Assembly (NCBI GenBank): GCA_934772445.1
Contig: CAKVMJ010000023.1
Coordinates: forward strand, 1 to 18,623
Direction of reading: 5' to 3'
DNA from: an uncultured Clostridia bacterium
Lineage (GTDB): Bacteria; Bacillota; Clostridia; Christensenellales; UBA1242
Length of the DNA: 18,623 nt
Shown: positions 14,338 to 18,623 of the stretch, in pieces
Position numbering within the stretch: the first letter of the stretch is position 1
Layout: each line of letters opens with the position of its first letter
Program-made: the position numbers and the translations under genes
The notes under the pieces: model-generated
The model's database searches: none
Told to the model about the DNA's origin: nothing
The model's input: only the letters and a program-made list of their open reading frames with translations

Positions 14338-15810
14338 ATGCGTAAAAGTACGAAAATAATTGCAACTGTTGTGGCTATTGTTTTAGTTGTAACAGCTATG
14401 CTTATTGGTATTTATGCTGCCACTGCTGGTTCTGCAGGTATTAATGCAGTGGTATCTTGGACTGCTCAAGCAGGCGTTGACCTAGAATTCTGGGCAATGG
14501 CAACGGGCGGTAACAAGTCTAATTCTATAGAAGTTCAAACAATCACTCCAACAACTACAAACACAGATGCAAATATCTTGGGTGATTTAAGTTGTGATTT
14601 TATAGATAACACAAATGATGGTGTTAATAACCCAGAAGCTATAAGCTTTAAATATTATGTGAAAAATAAAAGCCTAACACCATTAAAAATAAAAGTTACA
14701 AAAACTCCAGCCCCTGCAGATGAAGCTGGAACAGATAATACAGATCATACTCCAAAGGTTGTTTTAAGCTCTCAATTAGAAGGTACAACATCTTCAATTC
14801 TAGCATCAGCAATGGGTGATGGATATGATTTACAAACAGGAAGTATTTTTGAATATGTTGTAACATTATCTATGGCTGCAGGCGGTACTGGAACAATCAA
14901 TGCCGATACAAGCCTAAAACAAAAATTTGATGCTGGTGTTATATTCAATTTCTCAGTTGGTGGTACTGCTAATGGTACTCTTCAAACAAGTGTTGATGGC
15001 TCAACTCCTTCATCAGTTGCTTCAAGCACAGTTGCTGGTCAAACACTTGGCGAATACCTTTCAAGTATTCAAACTGCTGAATATTCAAGCGGTTGGTTTT
15101 ATGATGAAAATTTAACAAAAGCTGTTACTGAGGAAGATATGAATTCATCTCTTCAAGCAAGTTCACAAGCAAGTTTATATTGCAAAACTGCTTCAACAGA
15201 TAATTTAACTTTCACTTTAAATGAAGATAACAATTCATATTCTGTTAAATTTCAAGCAACATCATCTCAAGGTATACAATCAAAAGCTCAAACAGTTGGT
15301 GCAAATCAAGATGAAATTGTAATTCCAAATATGTATGAAGGTAAAGTTGTTACTGGATTAGTTGATAACGCTTTTGCTGGTAACACTACTCTTAAAAATA
15401 TTGTTTTACCAAATGGTATCAAAACTATTGGTGCAAACGCATTCTTTGGTTGTAATGGTTTAACAGATGTTAAAATTCCAGATAGTGTTGAAACTATCAA
15501 AAGTAATGCATTCTTCTATTGCACAAAATTAACAAGCGTTTTATTGCCTTATGGTTTAAAAACAATTGGTGCGTATGCATTTGGTGGTTGCACAAGTATG
15601 CAAAAAATTTTCATTCCTGCATCTGTTACCACAATCACTGTTCCAAGTGCTACAAACTCACCATTTAGTGGCTGTTCAGAAACTTTAAAATTATATTGCG
15701 AAATTGGTGAAAAACCAGAAGCTTGGAGCTCATTCTGGAATTATAATAGTGCCACTTCAACTCTAACTGCAATTTGGGGTGTTACTAGAGCAGAATTTAA
15801 TGCACTTTAG
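14338..15810 (+). CDS. Secreted protein: TasA/SipW-type N-terminal module plus short BspA-like LRR domain
   Basis: The 490-residue product begins with a Lys-poor signal/anchor helix (about 7-28, ending GIYAATAG) that resembles SipW-dependent TasA/camelysin leaders. An Asn/Thr/Ser-rich beta domain follows (about 30-230) with a strand of the type YYVKNKSLTPLKIKVTK. A short module at about 235-285 (GWFYDENLTKAV) resembles Flg_new/InlB-type repeats. From about 325 there are four BspA-like leucine-rich repeats of 23 residues (pattern IKTIGANAFFGCNGLTDV). The tail is LKLYCEIGEKPEAW...WGVTRAEFNAL. No C-terminal anchor is visible. The next gene is a paralog over both ends. AAGGAG at 14321 is 11 bases before this ATG and 4 before an out-of-frame ATG (14331) that opens a four-codon reading frame. 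Codons favour ATC, TTC and GTT, suggesting strong expression. A surface or matrix role is an inference. Confidence 0.87.
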   Translation: MRKSTKIIATVVAIVLVVTAMLIGIYAATAGSAGINAVVSWTAQAGVDLEFWAMATGGNKSNSIEVQTITPTTTNTDANILGDLSCDFIDNTNDGVNNPEAISFKYYVKNKSLTPLKIKVTKTPAPADEAGTDNTDHTPKVVLSSQLEGTTSSILASAMGDGYDLQTGSIFEYVVTLSMAAGGTGTINADTSLKQKFDAGVIFNFSVGGTANGTLQTSVDGSTPSSVASSTVAGQTLGEYLSSIQTAEYSSGWFYDENLTKAVTEEDMNSSLQASSQASLYCKTASTDNLTFTLNEDNNSYSVKFQATSSQGIQSKAQTVGANQDEIVIPNMYEGKVVTGLVDNAFAGNTTLKNIVLPNGIKTIGANAFFGCNGLTDVKIPDSVETIKSNAFFYCTKLTSVLLPYGLKTIGAYAFGGCTSMQKIFIPASVTTITVPSATNSPFSGCSETLKLYCEIGEKPEAWSSFWNYNSATSTLTAIWGVTRAEFNAL

Positions 15811-15880
15811 AATTTGGATTAACTTTTATAATTTTTTAAATTGTTTAAATGAAATTTTTAAAACTTAATAAAAAAATAAT

Positions 15881-15908
15881 AAAAAAGTCTTAGCGTTAAG
15901 GCTTTTTT
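15881..15908 (+). terminator. Terminator between the two LRR genes
   Basis: A 12-base-pair stem (AAAAAAGTCTTA with TAAGGCTTTTTT, one wobble) closes a GCGT loop. The A tract on the left and the T tract on the right would let it work in both directions. It lies 70 bases after the stop of the first LRR gene. Confidence 0.88.
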
Positions 15909-15910
15909 AT

Positions 15911-15940
15911 TTGACTAGAAGGTAAAAAGTAATGTAATAT
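15911..15940 (+). promoter_or_regulatory. Promoter of the second LRR surface protein gene
   Basis: TTGACT at 15911-15916, the same -35 as the paralogous upstream gene, is followed after 18 bases by TAATAT at 15935-15940. It starts two bases after the preceding terminator, so this gene is an independent unit. Confidence 0.6.
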
Positions 15941-16004
15941 ATTTGGTAGAAATACATTTCTAAATTATGGATAAAATAAATCTAAATAAAAAGGAAAATG
16001 AGAA

Positions 16005-18311
16005 ATGAAGAAGAGTACTAAAGTTATTTCGATGGTAATTGCAGTAACGCTAGTTATGGCTATTATGACATTTGTTATCTATGCAGCCACTGCTGGAAAA
16101 GTTGGAATAAATGCAAGCGTTTCTTGGACTGCTCAAGCTGGAGTTGACCTAGAGTTTTGGGGAAAAGTAAGCGGTGGAGATACCACAAAAGAAATAACAA
16201 AAACCTACATAAATCCAACTACCACAAACGCAACGGCGAAAATTGTTGATGATTTAAGTTGTAACTTTTCAGACAATACCGATGATGGTGTAAATAATCC
16301 AAATGCAATAGTATTTAGATATTATATAAGAAATAAAAGTTTAACACCATTGAAAATTCAAGTAACTAAATATCCAACTCAAGCTGAAGAAGCTGGAACA
16401 AGCGAAGTTGATCATACTCCAAAAGTTGAGCTAAGTTCGCAGGTGGGAGAAGAGAACACTCTAGTTTCAGCGATAGGTGCTGGATACGACCTAAAAGCAG
16501 GGGATTTATTTGAATATTCAGTTACATTATCTTTAGCAAGCGGTGGAACAGGAAATATTAATGCAGATACTGGTTTAGCACAAAACTTTGATGCAGGAGT
16601 TACATTTAATTTCACAGTTGGTGGAAATTCAAATGGTACTATTATAACAAGTGTTGATGGTGCAACACCAACGAGTGCTAGTTCAAGTACATTAGTAGGT
16701 CAAACACTAGGCGAGTATTTAGCAACTAGGCAAACTGCTGAATATTCCACAGGCTGGTTCTTTGATGAGGGACTAACAAAAGTTGTTTCAGATGATTATC
16801 TAAATCAAGATTTAAAGGATTCTTCAGCTTCTTCATTTTATAATAAAACCGCTAGCATTACAGGATTAACATTTACATTATCTAGTGGTGGCAATTCATA
16901 TCTAGTTGCAGGTGAAAGTACCACATCTCCAAGCGGAGAAGTTGTAATTCCGAATATGTATAATGGAAAGCCTGTAAGTGGGTTTGTGGCTGGAACATCT
17001 CCATCAGATTCTGCCTTTAAAATGAATTCAAGTATAACTAGCGTAGTGTTATCTAATAAAATAACCAGCATTGTTGATTTCGCTTTTATTGCTTGTGTGG
17101 GTATTACAAATATTAATATCCATAATAATGTAGAAACTATAGGCGAAGAAGTATTTGAAAGTGTTGGCTTAACTGGTACATTGGTAATTCCAGATAGTGT
17201 AACAAGCATAGGAAATTATGCCTTTGCAAGTTGTGGTGGACTAACAAGTGTAATTATATCAGATAGTGTAACAAGTATAGGGAATAATGCATTTAATAGT
17301 TGTGATGGATTAAAAAGTGTAATTTTGTCTGATAATCTAACGAGTATAGAAGGTCTTGTATTTAATAGTTGTAATAATTTAATAAGCATAGAAATACCAC
17401 AAGGTGTAACAAGCATAGGAAATTCTGCATTTTCTGGTTGTGGTTCATTGATAAATATAGAAATTCCAAATAGTGTAAAAACTATAGGTAGTCTTGCCTT
17501 TGAAAACTGTGCAGGTTTAACAAATATAGAAATACCCAAAAGTGTAACAAGTATAGGATATTCTGCATTTAATGAATGTAGTGGGTTAACCAATATTGTA
17601 GTTGCAAATGGGAATAAAAAATATGATAGCCGAAATAATTGCAATGCAATAATAGAAACCTCTAGTAATACATTAATATCAGGTTGTAAAAATACTATTA
17701 TCCCAAATACAGTAACAAGTATAGGAGATAGCGCATTTATCTATTGTGTTGACTTAACAAGTATAGAAATACCAAATAGTGTAACAAGTATAGGAAGTTA
17801 TGCATTTTATGGCTGTAGCGGATTAACAAGTATAGAAATTCCCAATGGTGTAACAAGTATAGGATATTCTGCATTTAATGGTTGTAGCGGATTAACAAGT
17901 ATAGAAATTCCCAATGGTGTAACAAGTATAGGAAGTTATGCATTTTATGGTTGTAGCGGATTAACAAGTATAGAAATTCCCAATGGTGTAACAAGTATAG
18001 GATATTCTGCATTTGAAGGTTGTAGCGGATTAACAAATGTAACGATTGGAAATAGTGTAACAAGTATAGGAGCCTATGCATTTAAAAGTTGTACAAGTTT
18101 AACAAATGTATTTATACCAAAGTCTGTAACAACGATAGATGCAACCTCTTATCCTAAGGGCATATTCTATAATTGCTCTTCAAATCTAAAAATTTATTGC
18201 GAGGCATCATCAAAACCAGATGGCTGGGGAACATATTGGAATTATTACGATAGTTCTAACCAATTATCTGTAACTTGGGGAGTAACTAGAGCCCAGTTTG
18301 ATGCACTTTAG
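16005..18311 (+). CDS. Secreted protein: TasA/SipW-type N-terminal module plus long BspA-like LRR array
   Basis: The 768-residue product is a tandem paralog of the preceding gene. The N-terminal roughly 270 residues align almost without gaps (shared INA-VSWTAQAGVDLEFW, NKSLTPLKI and GQTLGEYL segments), starting with a signal/anchor helix ending VIYAATAG. The LRR domain runs from about 346 to 720 with about 16 repeats of 23 residues (consensus SIEIPNSVTSIGSYAFYGCSGLT). It is interrupted near 535-565 by the YDSRNNCNAIIE-type island common in BspA proteins. The tail LKIYCEASSKPDGW...WGVTRAQFDAL matches the paralog. Repeats at 17757-18032 are nearly identical in DNA. Codons favour ATA, GTA and GGA, unlike the paralog. 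BspA-like proteins of other bacteria bind host or partner surfaces; the ligand here is unknown. The ATG at 16005 is preferred over one at 15998 that opens a seven-codon frame. Confidence 0.88.
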   Translation: MKKSTKVISMVIAVTLVMAIMTFVIYAATAGKVGINASVSWTAQAGVDLEFWGKVSGGDTTKEITKTYINPTTTNATAKIVDDLSCNFSDNTDDGVNNPNAIVFRYYIRNKSLTPLKIQVTKYPTQAEEAGTSEVDHTPKVELSSQVGEENTLVSAIGAGYDLKAGDLFEYSVTLSLASGGTGNINADTGLAQNFDAGVTFNFTVGGNSNGTIITSVDGATPTSASSSTLVGQTLGEYLATRQTAEYSTGWFFDEGLTKVVSDDYLNQDLKDSSASSFYNKTASITGLTFTLSSGGNSYLVAGESTTSPSGEVVIPNMYNGKPVSGFVAGTSPSDSAFKMNSSITSVVLSNKITSIVDFAFIACVGITNINIHNNVETIGEEVFESVGLTGTLVIPDSVTSIGNYAFASCGGLTSVIISDSVTSIGNNAFNSCDGLKSVILSDNLTSIEGLVFNSCNNLISIEIPQGVTSIGNSAFSGCGSLINIEIPNSVKTIGSLAFENCAGLTNIEIPKSVTSIGYSAFNECSGLTNIVVANGNKKYDSRNNCNAIIETSSNTLISGCKNTIIPNTVTSIGDSAFIYCVDLTSIEIPNSVTSIGSYAFYGCSGLTSIEIPNGVTSIGYSAFNGCSGLTSIEIPNGVTSIGSYAFYGCSGLTSIEIPNGVTSIGYSAFEGCSGLTNVTIGNSVTSIGAYAFKSCTSLTNVFIPKSVTTIDATSYPKGIFYNCSSNLKIYCEASSKPDGWGTYWNYYDSSNQLSVTWGVTRAQFDAL
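17757..18032 (+). repeat. Four tandem 69-base LRR units forming two 138-base higher-order copies
   Basis: Units begin at 17757, 17826, 17895 and 17964. They alternate between two forms (GSYAFYG and GYSAFNG or GYSAFEG). The pair 17757-17894 and the pair 17895-18032 differ at only six positions by eye, while units within a pair differ more. This indicates a recent duplication of a two-repeat block in the frame of the protein. Confidence 0.9.
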
Positions 18312-18430
18312 AATAATTTTATTGATAAAATATATTTTATTCGTTTATAATTAATATTAGTTTATAAATCTAAATTAAAGAGTTAGTTTTAAAACTTAAT
18401 AATATTATAATTTATCCTTATAGAAGTTTA

Positions 18431-18463
18431 AGAATGGAGCATAGAAAAGCTTCATTCTTTTTC
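18431..18463 (+). terminator. Terminator of the second LRR gene
   Basis: A ten-base-pair stem (AGAATGGAGC with GCTTCATTCT, one wobble) closes an eight-base loop and is followed by a run of T residues. It lies about 120 bases after the stop codon. The stretch between is AT-rich and shows no gene. Confidence 0.85.
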
Positions 18464-18503
18464 AAATAAATTACAATTAGTTTGAAAAACACTAGTAAAA
18501 TAG

Positions 18504-18532
18504 TTGTTTTTTAGGCTTTATTGCGGTATAAT
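18504..18532 (+). promoter_or_regulatory. Promoter of ppdK
   Basis: TTGTTT at 18504-18509 is followed after 17 bases by a perfect TATAAT at 18527-18532. The predicted start of transcription is near 18539, followed by AGGAG and the ATG at 18566. Confidence 0.7.
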
Positions 18533-18565
18533 CTAATCGTTAAAAATTTTAATAGGAGAAAAAAT

Positions 18566-18623
18566 ATGGCAAATAAATACGTTTACTTATTTAAAGAAGG
18601 CAATGCTGGTATGAGAAATTTGC
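18566..18623 (+). CDS. ppdK: Pyruvate phosphate dikinase, N-terminal fragment (cut by window end)
   Basis: Only 19 complete codons are present, reading MANKYVYLFKEGNAGMRNL. This is the typical start of pyruvate phosphate dikinase (KYVYxFxEG followed by M..L and then the GGKGANLAEM block, which would lie beyond the window). The enzyme interconverts pyruvate, ATP and phosphate with PEP, AMP and pyrophosphate in anaerobic glycolysis and gluconeogenesis. AGGAG lies nine bases upstream of the ATG. The short length keeps confidence below that of the other housekeeping genes. Confidence 0.8.
   Translation, partial: MANKYVYLFKEGNAGMRNL

Noticed and set aside
14927..15115. 62-residue + strand reading frame inside the first LRR gene
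   Set aside because: It is Leu/Gln/Val-rich, a frame-shifted reading of the Ser/Thr-rich module. The main frame is continuous and has a paralog.
17216..18081. Long open reading frames on the - strand within the second LRR gene
   Set aside because: They follow the 23-residue periodicity of the + strand repeats and have low-complexity Leu/Tyr-rich or Ile/Leu-rich translations, so they are antisense shadows of the repeat array.
17700..18100. CRISPR-like regular repeats
   Set aside because: The 69-base periodicity is in-frame coding repeat of a leucine-rich-repeat protein, with no unique spacers of CRISPR size and no cas genes.

Overview
The window (about 18.6 kb, strongly AT-rich, every convincing gene on the + strand) looks like a chromosomal segment of a low-GC Firmicute. 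The YqfC and YqfD sporulation-family genes next to ybeY, era and recO, together with UvrB/UvrA and the start of pyruvate phosphate dikinase, point to Clostridia. BspA-like leucine-rich-repeat proteins would fit an anaerobic, host- or community-associated lifestyle. A genus cannot be named from the sequence alone. No tRNA, rRNA, CRISPR array, transposase or phage gene was seen.

Layout. (1) 65-3562 encodes a large secreted protein of Ig-like modules held by a C-terminal membrane helix, closed by a strong terminator. (2) 3709-6451 looks like one operon: two small winged-helix proteins of identical length, each with a C-terminal membrane helix, followed by uvrB. It starts from a good extended -10 promoter. 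(3) A 351-base intergenic region holds a long hairpin terminator, two copies of the same inverted repeat and a near-consensus promoter for uvrA (6803-9613), which has its own terminator. (4) 9802-14214 is a housekeeping cluster: an unknown membrane/coiled-coil protein, yqfC, yqfD, ybeY, era and recO, with overlapping or abutting genes and three TTG starts. It resembles the Bacillus yqfC-recO cluster but lacks phoH, yqfF, dgkA and cdd. (5) 14338-18311 holds two tandem paralogous secreted proteins. Each has a near-identical N-terminal module with a TasA/SipW-type look, a spacer, BspA-like leucine-rich repeats and the same last residues. Each has its own promoter and terminator. (6) The window ends in the first 19 codons of ppdK.

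Functionally, the middle is DNA repair (UvrAB, RecO), rRNA/ribosome maturation (YbeY, Era) and sporulation. The two ends build the cell surface. The least explained parts are the paired tail-anchored winged-helix proteins upstream of uvrB, the repeated palindrome between uvrB and uvrA, the 270-residue unknown protein ahead of yqfC, and the tandem surface proteins with their actively expanding repeat.
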